34,014 bases of DNA from Desulfuromonas sp. (GCA_012026975.1 VEPG01000088.1:1-34014); one strand, 5' to 3'. Shown: positions 1-7,800, counted from the first letter of the stretch. The notes: a model not told the origin generated them from the sequence alone. Numbers and translations are program-made.

Positions 1-97
1 CGCCACGACCGCCCCCGCGGGCTTCGGCATACTCGGTCAGGGTCCAGGAAAGCAGGCAGGCGCCGATGAGCAGAATGGTAAAGTTTCTCCAGTTCAT
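1..97 (-). CDS. Gly/Arg-rich secreted protein, partial (N-terminus only)
   Basis: The reverse strand opens with ATG at 97 and reads MNWRNFTILLIGACLL, a short positively charged start followed by a hydrophobic signal-peptide core. An AEARGGGRG stretch then runs off the window edge, so only about 32 residues are visible. The ATG overlaps the stop of the DUF2092 gene (ATGA), and an AAGGAGG Shine-Dalgarno lies inside the end of that gene, so translation is probably coupled. The product is probably a small exported glycine-rich protein. Function is unknown, and the rest of the gene lies outside the window. Confidence 0.6.
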   Translation of the reverse strand, partial: MNWRNFTILLIGACLLSWTLTEYAEARGGGRG

Positions 98-978
98 GGC
101 TGGCCTCCTTCCTTCCCGGCTGTCGGGCGTGGCATTGGTACCAGCACGTCGATCCATTGCGACCCGGCCGGAGCGGTGAAGGTGAACAGATCATCGCTGA
201 ACTTTTCCGCCGGGGTTTCCCAGAGGTCCAACTGGGCAACACACTGCGGCGTGCCGGGTTCCTCCCGGTAGCTGATTGCCAGCTTGCGGATGAAGGGCTG
301 GTCGCCCTGCTCGACCCAGATCTGCCAGTCGACGGTTTCGCCGCGGAAGGTCAGGTGCAGGCAGGGGCGGCCATTGACCACGCTGTCGCCGACGACATCG
401 GCCTCGAAAGCGCGCTGTTCGAGGGGGGTGAGATCGCTGTACAGAAGGTCGGCCAGCGGCATCGGATCCTTGAGAAGCGCTTCCAGCAGATCAAGCGTTC
501 CGTCAATCGTCGGCGGCGCCTTGATCTGGGTGTGCAGGTTGCGCGAGCGCTCGGCAAAGCCGAGTTTCCTGCCGTCGTACCAGAACTGGCGGTGACGGCC
601 GTCGTCAAGGTAGACATCGGCAAAGAGCCGGTCGGGGCGCTGCAGGTAGACGTCGCCGTGCTTCTCGAATTGCAGCCGTCGGCCGTCGTCCTGGATCACG
701 TCGTAATCGACGCGCGCCTTGAAGTGAAAACGCGGCAGGGCGGTGAGAAAGTCTGTCGCCCGCTTCAACTCGGCAATGGCTTCGGGATCACGCAGATCCT
801 CGGCATTGAGCCCGTCTTCGCCGACGGGGGGCTCCGCCTGCGTCACACCGCTCGCGGGGGCCGCCGGGACTTCCGCCGGTGCTGCCGTCCCGGCATGTGC
901 CGGCACGCCACACGCCAGGGAAGCGGCCAGGGCCGCCCACAGGGCGCACCTGGCCATGATGGGGCTTGTCATTGACAT
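94..978 (-). CDS. DUF2092 family periplasmic protein
   Basis: The product is 294 aa with an N-terminal signal peptide (hydrophobic residues about 8-28, ending near AHAGTAAP) and a low-complexity Ala/Pro linker. The body, from about residue 65, contains LPRFHFKARVDYDVIQDDGRR, YLQRPDRLFADVY and FWYDGRKLGF, and ends in DDLFTFTAPAGS. This pattern is typical of DUF2092 periplasmic proteins, which have an outer-membrane lipoprotein carrier (LolA)-like beta fold. No biochemical role is established for the family. The start could be 978 or the in-frame ATG at 972; the AAGGA motif is better spaced for 972. The gene lies 14 bp after the 329-aa gene and overlaps the next one, so it belongs to the minus-strand envelope operon. 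Confidence 0.8.
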   Translation of the reverse strand: MSMTSPIMARCALWAALAASLACGVPAHAGTAAPAEVPAAPASGVTQAEPPVGEDGLNAEDLRDPEAIAELKRATDFLTALPRFHFKARVDYDVIQDDGRRLQFEKHGDVYLQRPDRLFADVYLDDGRHRQFWYDGRKLGFAERSRNLHTQIKAPPTIDGTLDLLEALLKDPMPLADLLYSDLTPLEQRAFEADVVGDSVVNGRPCLHLTFRGETVDWQIWVEQGDQPFIRKLAISYREEPGTPQCVAQLDLWETPAEKFSDDLFTFTAPAGSQWIDVLVPMPRPTAGKEGGQP

Positions 979-992
979 CGTTCCTTCTCCCT

Positions 993-1982
993 TCAGTGGA
1001 GTGAACCCGGGCTTGCGGCCGGCGCCGGCGCCGGGATCGTCACCAGCTGTGCAACCAGCTTTTGACCGGCCGCATTGTGCAGTTCCTGCAGCGTCAGTTT
1101 CGGCGCATCATCCGATGCAGTATTGCGGCGGATCCCCATGCGGTCGACGATCAGGGTCAAAGGCTGCACCCAGAGCTGTTGCTCCGCATGCGCCAGCACA
1201 TCGATCAGAATTTCCAGGTGCTTCTCGATATAGCGGTCATCCCCGCCAAATTCGAAGAGTTGGGCTTCAAGCTTTTCAAGCTCTCCGTGCACCTCGTCGA
1301 GCTGTGGCGACGTGGCGCGGGCCGTGTCGTTGAAGCCCCAGCCGCTGCCTTCGAGCATGGTGTGCTTGGCCTGCAGCAGAGTGCGGCGGTCCAGCAGGTC
1401 CTCGCGTACGTCCTCGACGGCGGCGATCCGCGCCAGCGCCAGGGAGAGCAGGTGGTCGAAGGCGCGGCGCTTGAGATGGCGCCTGGTCTCGGCCGGATCG
1501 GCAGTCGGGTCGAGGAGGCGGTGCTCCGCCATGCTCACCGTCACCTGGGGGACATCGCGAACCAGCGTGTCCCCCAGGAGATCGACACCAAAAATCCCCC
1601 GCTGTTCGCACTGCATGACCAACAGGGCCCATACCGTCCGGACGTCCTGTCCGGCCCCGCGCCGCAAGGCGGTCAGCATCGGATCGCGGCGCAGCACTTC
1701 CTCCATCTGCTCGGCAGAGATGAAGAACAGGCGCAGGCGTGGGTCGCCGCCGTACGCTTCCCGCGACAGCTCGAGCAGTGCATCGATGCCGTCCACCAGG
1801 GCGACGATGTGATCGATGGCATGCACCACCGCGGGGCGCAGCTTGCGCCCGTAGCCCGACAGCCCGCGCAGCCAGGGGTCGGTGCCGTCCACGGCGCGCT
1901 CGATCGCCTCCCGAACCAACGATTCGGGGTAGCGCTCCGCGCCGTCGTCACCGCCGAAGATCGAATGAAAGAGTTTCAGCAT
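993..1982 (-). CDS. Conserved hypothetical protein, 329 aa, helical, cytoplasmic
   Basis: I do not recognise this gene. The 329-aa product begins MLKLFHSIFGGDDGAERYPESL, with no signal peptide and no membrane segment. It is rich in Leu, Glu and Arg heptad-like stretches, for example RRHLKRRAFDHLLSLALARI and QLDEVHGELEKLEAQLFEF, so it is probably mostly helical. The C-terminus is a Pro/Ala tail (IPAPAPAAS). It lies between the lipoprotein pair and the DUF2092 gene with gaps of 43 and 14 bp, which implies one transcript. A cytoplasmic protein in an otherwise exported gene set might be regulatory or an assembly factor, but the sequence does not show this. Codon use matches its neighbours. Confidence 0.7.
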   Translation of the reverse strand: MLKLFHSIFGGDDGAERYPESLVREAIERAVDGTDPWLRGLSGYGRKLRPAVVHAIDHIVALVDGIDALLELSREAYGGDPRLRLFFISAEQMEEVLRRDPMLTALRRGAGQDVRTVWALLVMQCEQRGIFGVDLLGDTLVRDVPQVTVSMAEHRLLDPTADPAETRRHLKRRAFDHLLSLALARIAAVEDVREDLLDRRTLLQAKHTMLEGSGWGFNDTARATSPQLDEVHGELEKLEAQLFEFGGDDRYIEKHLEILIDVLAHAEQQLWVQPLTLIVDRMGIRRNTASDDAPKLTLQELHNAAGQKLVAQLVTIPAPAPAASPGSLH

Positions 1983-2025
1983 GCGGTCTGCGCTTTCCCC
2001 TGCACGGCGGCGGTGCCGGAAGGCT

Positions 2026-2652
2026 CTACAACAACCCGTCTTCCTTGAGCTTCAGGGCGAGGATTTCGACGAATTCCTTGAGCCGCTGCACACGGTTGTC
2101 GTCGGTCGCGGTGGTTTCGGTCAGTGCCGACCAGACGACCTGGGCCGATTCCGTCTCGAACAGATTCGACCTGATGCTGATGACCTGAAAGCTGCTTTCG
2201 ACCGCCGGACCCGACGCGACGACTGCGACGCTGCCGTTATAGTACTCTTCATAGTAGACATTGATAGGTCCGGTACCAATGCCGTAACCGGATTCCCTCG
2301 CGGAGTATGCCGCCGTCCGCTGCTCCTCGCCGGCAATGCGGGCGACCAGCACGGCATCGGTGCCCTGGGCGCGCAGCCTGGCCCGCAGCGTCTCGCGATC
2401 GACATCCCCGCTGATAACCAGATCGGGGTAGCTGGGGATGCCGGTCACGCCCTGGGCTTTCAGCAGGCGCGCCATCTCGTTTTCAAAGATCTTGCGGAAC
2501 TTGTCGTTGCGGGTCACGCCGATCAGGTAGACCTTGTGCACCTTGCCGGTGAACCCGGGCTTTTTCCAGGCATCCTTGACCTTGGTCGGCGCGCAGCCGG
2601 CCGCCAGGGTAACGGTCAGCATCAGGGCCGCCAGCATCGTGATCCTTTTCAT
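2026..2652 (-). CDS. Lipoprotein, tandem paralogue B
   Basis: The product is a 208-aa lipoprotein: MKRITMLAALMLTVTLAAGC gives a signal peptide and a lipobox LAAGC. The start at 2652 is chosen over the ATG at 2661 because AAGGA sits 8 bp upstream of it. The mature part begins APTKVKDAWKKPGFTGKVHK, then VYLIGVTRNDKFRKIFENEM. The next gene upstream (3272-2673) shares this layout: a W-K-x-P/D-x-F motif, VHKxYLxGV, a central DAxLxARxx segment and a C-terminal LYET/LFET-x-W-SA motif. The two are clearly tandem duplicates, 20 bp apart. Function is unknown; the WK-P-F start resembles DUF4136-type lipoproteins only loosely. Confidence 0.75.
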   Translation of the reverse strand: MKRITMLAALMLTVTLAAGCAPTKVKDAWKKPGFTGKVHKVYLIGVTRNDKFRKIFENEMARLLKAQGVTGIPSYPDLVISGDVDRETLRARLRAQGTDAVLVARIAGEEQRTAAYSARESGYGIGTGPINVYYEEYYNGSVAVVASGPAVESSFQVISIRSNLFETESAQVVWSALTETTATDDNRVQRLKEFVEILALKLKEDGLL

Positions 2653-2672
2653 GGGGGTCATCCTTGTCCTGG

Positions 2673-3272
2673 TCAGATCAGGCCCTGCTTCCGCAGGTCC
2701 TTGGCGACAACCTTGACGAAGTCGTTGAAGAGCTTTTCGATATTGTTTTCGACCACGGTTTCCAGCTGTGCCGACCAGATCAGTTTGCCGGTCCTGGTCT
2801 CATAGAGATTGGCCTCGATGGTGGCGATCTGGAATTCGGCGGTCGTGGGCGGGTAATAAACCGCATCGTAGCGGCGCGCATAGTAGCCGTTCCAGGTGCT
2901 GCCGCCGGACACGTATCCCGGACTGGTCACCTGTTCGATGCGCATGTTGACCATGCGGGCCATCAGGATCGCGTCGGCGCCATGCTTGTTGAGACTGGCG
3001 ACCACGGCATCCTGGTTGTCGGCTTCGCCCTGCGGCAAATCCCGATAGCTGGCGATGCCGGTTGCTCCGAGGGTGGCCAGTTCGCGTTCGAACGTATCTT
3101 CGAAAATACGCCGGTTGATTTCCTGCTTGGCCACGCCGACCAGGTAGATCTTGTGGACCGGCCCGCGGAACTCGGGGTCTTTCCAGGAGCTGTTGAGGGT
3201 CGTGCTGGAGCAGGCAACCATCAGGGTCGCCAAGGATAGTAGCGCCATCGCAGCTTGGAATCGTCTGATCAT
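2673..3272 (-). CDS. Lipoprotein, tandem paralogue A
   Basis: The product is a 199-aa lipoprotein with signal peptide MIRRFQAAMALLSLATLMVAC and a lipobox-like LMVAC. A good Shine-Dalgarno (GGAGAG, about 7 bp before ATG) supports the start at 3272. The mature sequence has SSWKDPEFRGPVHKIYLVGVA, then HGADAILMARMVNM, an aromatic YYARRYDAVYYPP stretch and ATIEANLYETRTGKLIWSAQ. It is paralogous to the downstream 208-aa lipoprotein. It is the first gene of the minus-strand envelope operon, so the promoter should lie in 3273-3400, where I see AT-rich DNA but no convincing -35/-10 pair. The product is likely anchored in the outer or inner membrane facing the periplasm; its role is unknown. Confidence 0.75.
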   Translation of the reverse strand: MIRRFQAAMALLSLATLMVACSSTTLNSSWKDPEFRGPVHKIYLVGVAKQEINRRIFEDTFERELATLGATGIASYRDLPQGEADNQDAVVASLNKHGADAILMARMVNMRIEQVTSPGYVSGGSTWNGYYARRYDAVYYPPTTAEFQIATIEANLYETRTGKLIWSAQLETVVENNIEKLFNDFVKVVAKDLRKQGLI

Positions 3273-3443
3273 GAGTTCTCTCCGGACCGAGGATATTCAA
3301 TTAAACCACAAATTATTTGACAGCGTTAATCAGAGCGCCTGAATTTTATGATACTGGAGCAATTAATATACCATTGGTCCTTCTACAGATATTTCAGCGC
3401 GATAGCCCGTTCGGTGATTGACGCTTTTTCGTAATTGGTCGAC

Positions 3444-3464
3444 ATATCGTCCTTTGGACGAAAT
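3444..3464. promoter_or_regulatory. Inverted box pair ATATCGTC-N5-GACGAAAT (putative activator site)
   Basis: ATATCGTC (3444-3451) and GACGAAAT (3457-3464) face each other. They contain the perfect 15-bp inverted repeat TCGTCC-TTT-GGACGA (3447-3461). The downstream half TGGACGAAATAAAGACC (3455-3471) matches 14 of 17 bases of a repeat upstream of the sigma-54 activator gene (24918-24934). It lies about 105 bp upstream of the sigma-54-like element at 3559. The site could also be a plain hairpin, but no T-run follows it. Confidence 0.45.
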
Positions 3465-3558
3465 AAAGACCTGATTGAACGATTCTAACTTCACCCTTCG
3501 ACAAGCAACGACCCCTTGTCCCTCGGTCGGCTGTCGACCTGACCGTGCAGCAGGTTCT

Positions 3559-3577
3559 TTGGCACGCTTCATGATAA
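3559..3577 (+). promoter_or_regulatory. Sigma-54-like promoter element (degenerate -12)
   Basis: TTGGCACGCTTCATGATAA has an ideal -24 half (TTGGCACG). Ten bases after GG the expected GC reads GA, so the -12 half is degenerate. The same 19-bp element, with few changes, recurs at 13800-13782 (minus) and 27179-27197. A transcript from it would start near 3586, about 77 bases before the channel ATG. It is called because of the recurrence rather than the match to consensus. Confidence 0.4.
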
Positions 3578-3662
3578 GTATCTTAACTACCATCAAACGG
3601 CGCGTTGGCAATTAACAGGTCAAACAAGTCAGAGCTCACGACCGGGAAAGTTGATATTGCCG

Positions 3663-4385
3663 ATGGATCAGACCAACAGATTCACCTGTAATTTTATCGA
3701 TTTTTTCCTCGGTCAGCAGGGTTTGTGGGCCTTCATCTTTCTCCTCTTCCTTGCCCAGCTGCTTGGACCGACGATCGACTCGCCACTGGTCCGTCTGCTC
3801 ACAGCGCTGCTCTTTTCACTCTTCATGATCGCCGGGGTATTCAGCCTCTCGCAGCGACCGGTTGTTCGCATTCTTGCCGCGCTGCTGGTGTTTGCGGCGA
3901 TCGTTCTGCGCTGGCTGCGACTGGCGCTGCCAACCAGCGCGATCATCGCCTGGGGGCTGACAGCATCCCTGCTCTTCATGATCTTCCTGACGCTGGCAAG
4001 CGTCGACCGGGTTTTCCGCGACGATGGAGCGGTGACCGGGAAGCGGGTCACCGGGGCGGTTGCGGTCTATCTCCTCTTCGGGCTCACCTTTGCGTACCTG
4101 TACAGTCTGCTTGACCAACTGCTGCCGGGGGCCTTCAGTCTCCCCGCATCGACCAATGTCAATGATCCGACTCACCAGGAGAGCTTCACCTACTTCAGCT
4201 TCATCACCCTGACGACCCTCGGCTACGGCGACATCACCCCCGTCCATCCGGCCGCCCGGATGTGCGTGGCCGTCCAGGCACTGTTCGGCCAGCTCTACCC
4301 GGCGACCCTGCTGGCGCGCCTGGTCTCCCTGGAGATCACCAACCGCCAAGGGTCCAAACCCTTGCCGACAGGTGAAAAGCGATGA
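3663..4385 (+). CDS. Two-TM-pore potassium channel family protein
   Basis: The product is about 240 aa. Several hydrophobic segments fill residues 20-125, and a final pore region follows: FTYFSFITLTTLGYGDITP. TLGYGD is a potassium-channel selectivity filter (Ion_trans_2 family). After the pore helix comes a short second helix (AVQALFGQLYPATLLARLVSL) and no cytoplasmic RCK domain. The predicted role is K+ (or monovalent cation) conductance across the inner membrane. The start at ATG 3663 is preferred over the TTG at 3651; GGGAAAG lies 12 bp upstream, so spacing is loose. The stop overlaps the Ca2+/H+ antiporter start (ATGA), so the two are translated together. Confidence 0.85.
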   Translation: MDQTNRFTCNFIDFFLGQQGLWAFIFLLFLAQLLGPTIDSPLVRLLTALLFSLFMIAGVFSLSQRPVVRILAALLVFAAIVLRWLRLALPTSAIIAWGLTASLLFMIFLTLASVDRVFRDDGAVTGKRVTGAVAVYLLFGLTFAYLYSLLDQLLPGAFSLPASTNVNDPTHQESFTYFSFITLTTLGYGDITPVHPAARMCVAVQALFGQLYPATLLARLVSLEITNRQGSKPLPTGEKR

Positions 4386-5461
4386 CCCTGCTCAAGCGCA
4401 TCGGCCTCAATGCACTGCTGGTGTTCATCCCGGCGACGCTGCTCCTCGAGCACCTGGCGGCGGACCGCCCGGCGCTGGTCTTCGTGGCGGCGGCCCTGGG
4501 GATCGTCCCTCTTGCCGGTTTGATCGTCCAGTCGACCGAGCAGATTGCCCATCGCACCGGCGATGCCATCGGCGGACTGCTCAACGCCACCTTCGGCAAT
4601 GCGCCGGAACTGATCATCGCCTTTGTGGCGCTGCGCGCCGGCCTGGTCGACATGGTGCGCGCCTCGCTGGTCGGGGCGATCCTGGCCAACATGCTGCTGG
4701 GGCTGGGGCTGGCCTTCCTGCTCGGGGGGCTGCGCTTTCATGACCAGGAGTTCAATCTCCGCGGGGCACAGATGCAGGTGTCGCTGGTGTTCATGGCGGT
4801 CATCAGCTTGATGGTGCCGGGCGGCTTCCATGTCCTGGTCAGCGAGGAGACTCTCCACCTCGAGCGCTACCTCAATGTCGGTGTGGCCATGGTGCTGCTT
4901 CTCAGCTATGTCCTGAGCCTGCTCTTCATGATCAGGACCCATCCCGAGGTGTTCGCCAGCGAAAAGCACCACTCCGAGGAAGCGGAGCACATCTGGCCGG
5001 TCGGCAAGGCGGTCGGTTTGCTGGTGGTGGCTTCGCTGGGTGCGGCCTGGATGAGCGAGATCCTGGTCGGCGCGGTGGAGGGCGCGTCGCACGACCTTGG
5101 CATGTCCAAGACCTTCATCGGGTTGGTGGTGCTGGCCGTGGTGGGCGGGGCGGCGGAACTCGGCTCGGCGGTGGCCATGGGGCGCAAGGACCGGATGGAC
5201 CTGGCCATCGGCATTGCCGTGGGGAGCAGTATCCAGATCACCCTGTTCGTGGGGCCGGTGCTGGTGCTGGCCAGCCTGGTCATGGCGCCGGTCCCCTTCG
5301 TCCTGGCCTTCACCCGGGGAGAACTGCTGCTGCTGTTCATGACTGTGCTGATCGGTACGGTGGTGGCGTCGGGGGGGCGTTCCAACTGGTTCAAGGGGGT
5401 ACAGCTGCTGACCATCTACCTGATCTTTGCCATTCTGTTCTTTCTGCTACCCGGGGGATGA
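4382..5461 (+). CDS. Calcium/proton antiporter (CaCA/CAX family)
   Basis: The product is 359 aa with about 11 membrane segments and two inverted-repeat alpha motifs. The first is LLNATFGNAPELIIAFVALR (residues about 67-86), a canonical CAX c-1 motif. The second, near residue 255, reads VVGGAAELGSAVAMGRKDRMD followed by AVGSSIQITLFV. CAX proteins normally have GNAAEH at this site, so the Asn and His are replaced by Gly and Leu while the essential Glu is kept. An acidic/His loop (HPEVFASEKHHSEEAEHIW) separates the halves. Predicted function is H+-driven Ca2+ (or other cation) export at the inner membrane. The start overlaps the channel gene by 4 bp, suggesting linked ion homeostasis. Confidence 0.85.
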   Translation: MTLLKRIGLNALLVFIPATLLLEHLAADRPALVFVAAALGIVPLAGLIVQSTEQIAHRTGDAIGGLLNATFGNAPELIIAFVALRAGLVDMVRASLVGAILANMLLGLGLAFLLGGLRFHDQEFNLRGAQMQVSLVFMAVISLMVPGGFHVLVSEETLHLERYLNVGVAMVLLLSYVLSLLFMIRTHPEVFASEKHHSEEAEHIWPVGKAVGLLVVASLGAAWMSEILVGAVEGASHDLGMSKTFIGLVVLAVVGGAAELGSAVAMGRKDRMDLAIGIAVGSSIQITLFVGPVLVLASLVMAPVPFVLAFTRGELLLLFMTVLIGTVVASGGRSNWFKGVQLLTIYLIFAILFFLLPGG

Positions 5462-5512
5462 TGACCAGGCAAGGTCTTCGGAACCAGCGACTCTGCCAGA
5501 AAGGGATGACCC

Positions 5513-6964
5513 ATGAAATGCAACTGGAAACGGTTCTTGCCAACCTCTGTCGCCATCGTTTTGGCGCTGCTCCCCGCCCCAGAAGGATTGCCTTCCCACG
5601 CCTGGTTCTACTTCGCCATCTTCGCCGGGGTGATTGCCGGCCTGATCATCGAAAACCTCCCCGGCGCCGGGGTGGGGCTGATCGGTGTCACCCTGGTGAT
5701 GATCTTCTCCCAATTCGTCCTGTTCAGCCCCGAACAGTTGGCGAAAGAAGGGTTCAAGCCGGCCGCCGAAGCAATCAAGTGGGGGTTGTCGGGGTTCTCC
5801 AACACCACCGTGTGGTTGATCTTCGCGGCCTTCATGTTCGCCCTCGGCTATGAGAAAAGTGGGCTCGGCAAGCGCATTGCCCTGCAACTGGTCAAATTGA
5901 TGGGGAAAAAGACGCTGACGCTCGGCTATGCCGTGACCATCGCCGACCTGATCATCGCGCCGTTCACTCCATCCACCACCGCGCGCAGCGGCGGCGCCAT
6001 CTCTCCGGACATCCGCACTCTACCAGAATTGTATGACTCGAAACCCAACGACCCGTCGGCACGACGCATGGGCTCCTACCTGATGTGGATGGCGATTTCC
6101 GCTACGTGTATCACCAGTACCCTCTTTCTTACCGGGCTGGCGCCCAATCCGTTGGCGGCGGAGCTGGTCAGGAAGACCACCAATGTGCAGATCAGCTGGA
6201 TGCAGTGGTTCAGCGCCATGGCGCCGTTCGGCATCCTCATGCTGATCGTCCTGCCGTTGATCGGCTACGTCCTCTATCCCCCCGAGGTCAAGGGTGGCCC
6301 GGAGGTGCCGGCATGGGCCGCGAAGGAGCTGGAAAAGCAGGGGCCCATGAGCAAGCAGGAAAAACTGCTCGGGGTCCTGGTGCTGATTGCTCTCGCCCTG
6401 TGGATTTTCGGCGGTAAATTCATCGACGCCACCACCGTTGCCGTCGTGGTGGTGGCGCTGATGGTCCTTTTGCGGGTGGTGACCTGGGACGACATCCTCG
6501 CCAACAAACAGGCCTGGAACACCCTGATCTGGTTCGGCACGCTGGTGACCCTGGCCTCGGGATTGTCCCAGGTCGGTTTCGTCAAGTGGTTCGCCGAAGC
6601 CATCGGCCATCATTTCGAGGGGCTGTCACCGACCATGGCCATGATCCTGCTCACGCTGCTCTTCTACTTGATCCATTACATGTTCGCCAGCGTGACCGCC
6701 CACGTCACCGCGGTGCTGCCGGTGATGCTGGCGGTCGGCTCGGCTGTCCCCGGGATGGACATGCCGCAGTTCGCCATGATGCTGTGCGGCACGCTGGGGA
6801 TCATGGGAATCCTGACCCCCTACGCCACCGGGCCGTCGCCGGTCTACTACGGCAGCGGCTACCTGCCGTCCAAGGATTATTGGCGCATGGGGGCGATCTT
6901 CGGTGTGATCTACATCGCCGCCTACCTGCTGATCGGCGTGCCGTGGTTCGCCATGCTTTATTGA
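5513..6964 (+). CDS. DASS (SLC13-like) anion:sodium/dicarboxylate transporter
   Basis: The product is 483 aa with about 12 membrane segments. Its features match the CitT/TtdT/plastid DiT branch of the DASS family. These include GFSNTTVWLIFAAFMFALGYE and LGKRIALQLVKLMGKKTLTLG, the substrate/Na+ hairpin APFTPSTTARSGGAISP near residue 150, a second hairpin FASVTAHVTAVLPVMLAVG near residue 392, and LTPYATGPSPVYYGSGY near the C-terminus. The family moves di- or tricarboxylates (malate, succinate, 2-oxoglutarate, citrate), often by exchange; the substrate here cannot be read. The first hairpin has STT where many members have SNT. AAAGGGA lies 7 bp before the ATG. It follows the antiporter by 51 bp and may share its transcript. 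Confidence 0.85.
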   Translation: MKCNWKRFLPTSVAIVLALLPAPEGLPSHAWFYFAIFAGVIAGLIIENLPGAGVGLIGVTLVMIFSQFVLFSPEQLAKEGFKPAAEAIKWGLSGFSNTTVWLIFAAFMFALGYEKSGLGKRIALQLVKLMGKKTLTLGYAVTIADLIIAPFTPSTTARSGGAISPDIRTLPELYDSKPNDPSARRMGSYLMWMAISATCITSTLFLTGLAPNPLAAELVRKTTNVQISWMQWFSAMAPFGILMLIVLPLIGYVLYPPEVKGGPEVPAWAAKELEKQGPMSKQEKLLGVLVLIALALWIFGGKFIDATTVAVVVVALMVLLRVVTWDDILANKQAWNTLIWFGTLVTLASGLSQVGFVKWFAEAIGHHFEGLSPTMAMILLTLLFYLIHYMFASVTAHVTAVLPVMLAVGSAVPGMDMPQFAMMLCGTLGIMGILTPYATGPSPVYYGSGYLPSKDYWRMGAIFGVIYIAAYLLIGVPWFAMLY

Positions 6965-7026
6965 GAAACCCGCGGTCCGGCACGGTATCTGGCTGTCACC
7001 CCTCAAGACTGGCTTTTGCATGGTAT

Positions 7027-7040
7027 CATTTGATCAAATG
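7027..7040. promoter_or_regulatory. Perfect 14-bp palindrome CATTTGATCAAATG
   Basis: A perfect 14-bp palindrome lies in the 134-bp gap between the DASS transporter and the kinase gene, 58 bp before the kinase ATG. It is likely a dimeric repressor or activator operator for the kinase-PFK-AckA operon. A TTGCAT hexamer at 7016 is a poor -35 candidate. The cognate regulator is not identifiable. Confidence 0.4.
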
Positions 7041-7098
7041 CAGCGCATTGGTCGGGACCTGTGAGCCCGGCGCAATGTCGTCATGAAAGGAGGAGATC

Positions 7099-7800
7099 AT
7101 GCCCAGTGGAGATTTGTTTCCATCCGTCGAGCAACGTCTGAGGGCCTACCACGAGTTGAGCAATCGCGCCAAGGAGTTGATCAAAAAACCGGCCCCGCCG
7201 AAACCGACCATCACCATCACCCGGGAATTCGGCTGCGAGGCATTCCCGATCGCGGAAGAGCTGGTGAAGATGGCGGCCAGGCATACCGGGGAACGCTGGA
7301 TGCTGGTGGACAGGTCGTTGCTCGACGCCATCGCCAGAGAACACCGCATCCCCGAGGCGACCATGCAGGCCCTCGGCACCAAGTCGCGCCTGTTTGACGA
7401 GATGTTCGCCACCTTTTCCAAACACTGGAAGCGCGACGCCGATTACTATCGCCTGCTTTGTGAACAGGTGGTGATGACTGCTACCGCGGGGAATGCCGTC
7501 ATCGTCGGCCTGGGAGCCCCGATCATCACCCGCTCCATGAAGAACTGCTTTCATTGCCGGTTGATCGGCGATCACGACTTCAAGGTTGCCTCCATTGCCC
7601 GGCGCCTGAAGATCTCCAAACAGGATGCGGAGATCATGGTTCTGGATCGGCAGAAGGAGCGGGACCGGATCATCCATCAACTGCTGGATGCCAATGAGCA
7701 CGAACCGCTCCTCTATCACGCAATCTTCAACAATGGCAAATTGAAGAGCAAGCAGATCGTCAGAATGATTTTCGATCATACCTTTGGCCCACCTGCTTGA
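7099..7800 (+). CDS. Cytidylate kinase-like family protein
   Basis: The product is 233 aa. Its core, KPTITITREFGCEAFPIAEEL (residues about 34-54), resembles the start of cytidylate kinase-like proteins (Cytidylate_kin2, PF13189), in which the classical P-loop is altered: REFGCEAF stands where GxxGxGK would be. A DRSLLDAIA segment, a nucleotide-kinase-like AVIVGLGAPIITR strand and RLKISKQDAEIMVLDRQKERDR follow. The family looks like a P-loop nucleoside monophosphate kinase, but the substrate is unproven. The start is certain because AAAGGAGGAG lies 5-8 bp upstream. It is the first gene ahead of phosphofructokinase and acetate kinase, so a role in energy or glycolytic control is possible. Confidence 0.8.
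   Translation: MPSGDLFPSVEQRLRAYHELSNRAKELIKKPAPPKPTITITREFGCEAFPIAEELVKMAARHTGERWMLVDRSLLDAIAREHRIPEATMQALGTKSRLFDEMFATFSKHWKRDADYYRLLCEQVVMTATAGNAVIVGLGAPIITRSMKNCFHCRLIGDHDFKVASIARRLKISKQDAEIMVLDRQKERDRIIHQLLDANEHEPLLYHAIFNNGKLKSKQIVRMIFDHTFGPPA

Larger units (their letters stand above)
3273..3662. other. 390-bp AT-richer intergenic region between divergent operons
   Basis: This is the longest gene-free stretch of the window. It is clearly more AT-rich than the flanks. It separates the minus-strand lipoprotein operon from the plus-strand channel/antiporter operon. It holds an inverted box pair (3444-3464) and a sigma-54-like element (3559-3577), described separately. An 82-codon open frame on the minus strand (3611-3363) has no Shine-Dalgarno and no protein-like composition and was not called. 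Confidence 0.7.

Noticed and set aside
3363-3611. 82-codon minus-strand frame in the large intergenic region
   Set aside because: No Shine-Dalgarno at any of its starts, no signal or motif, and it overlaps the putative regulatory boxes.
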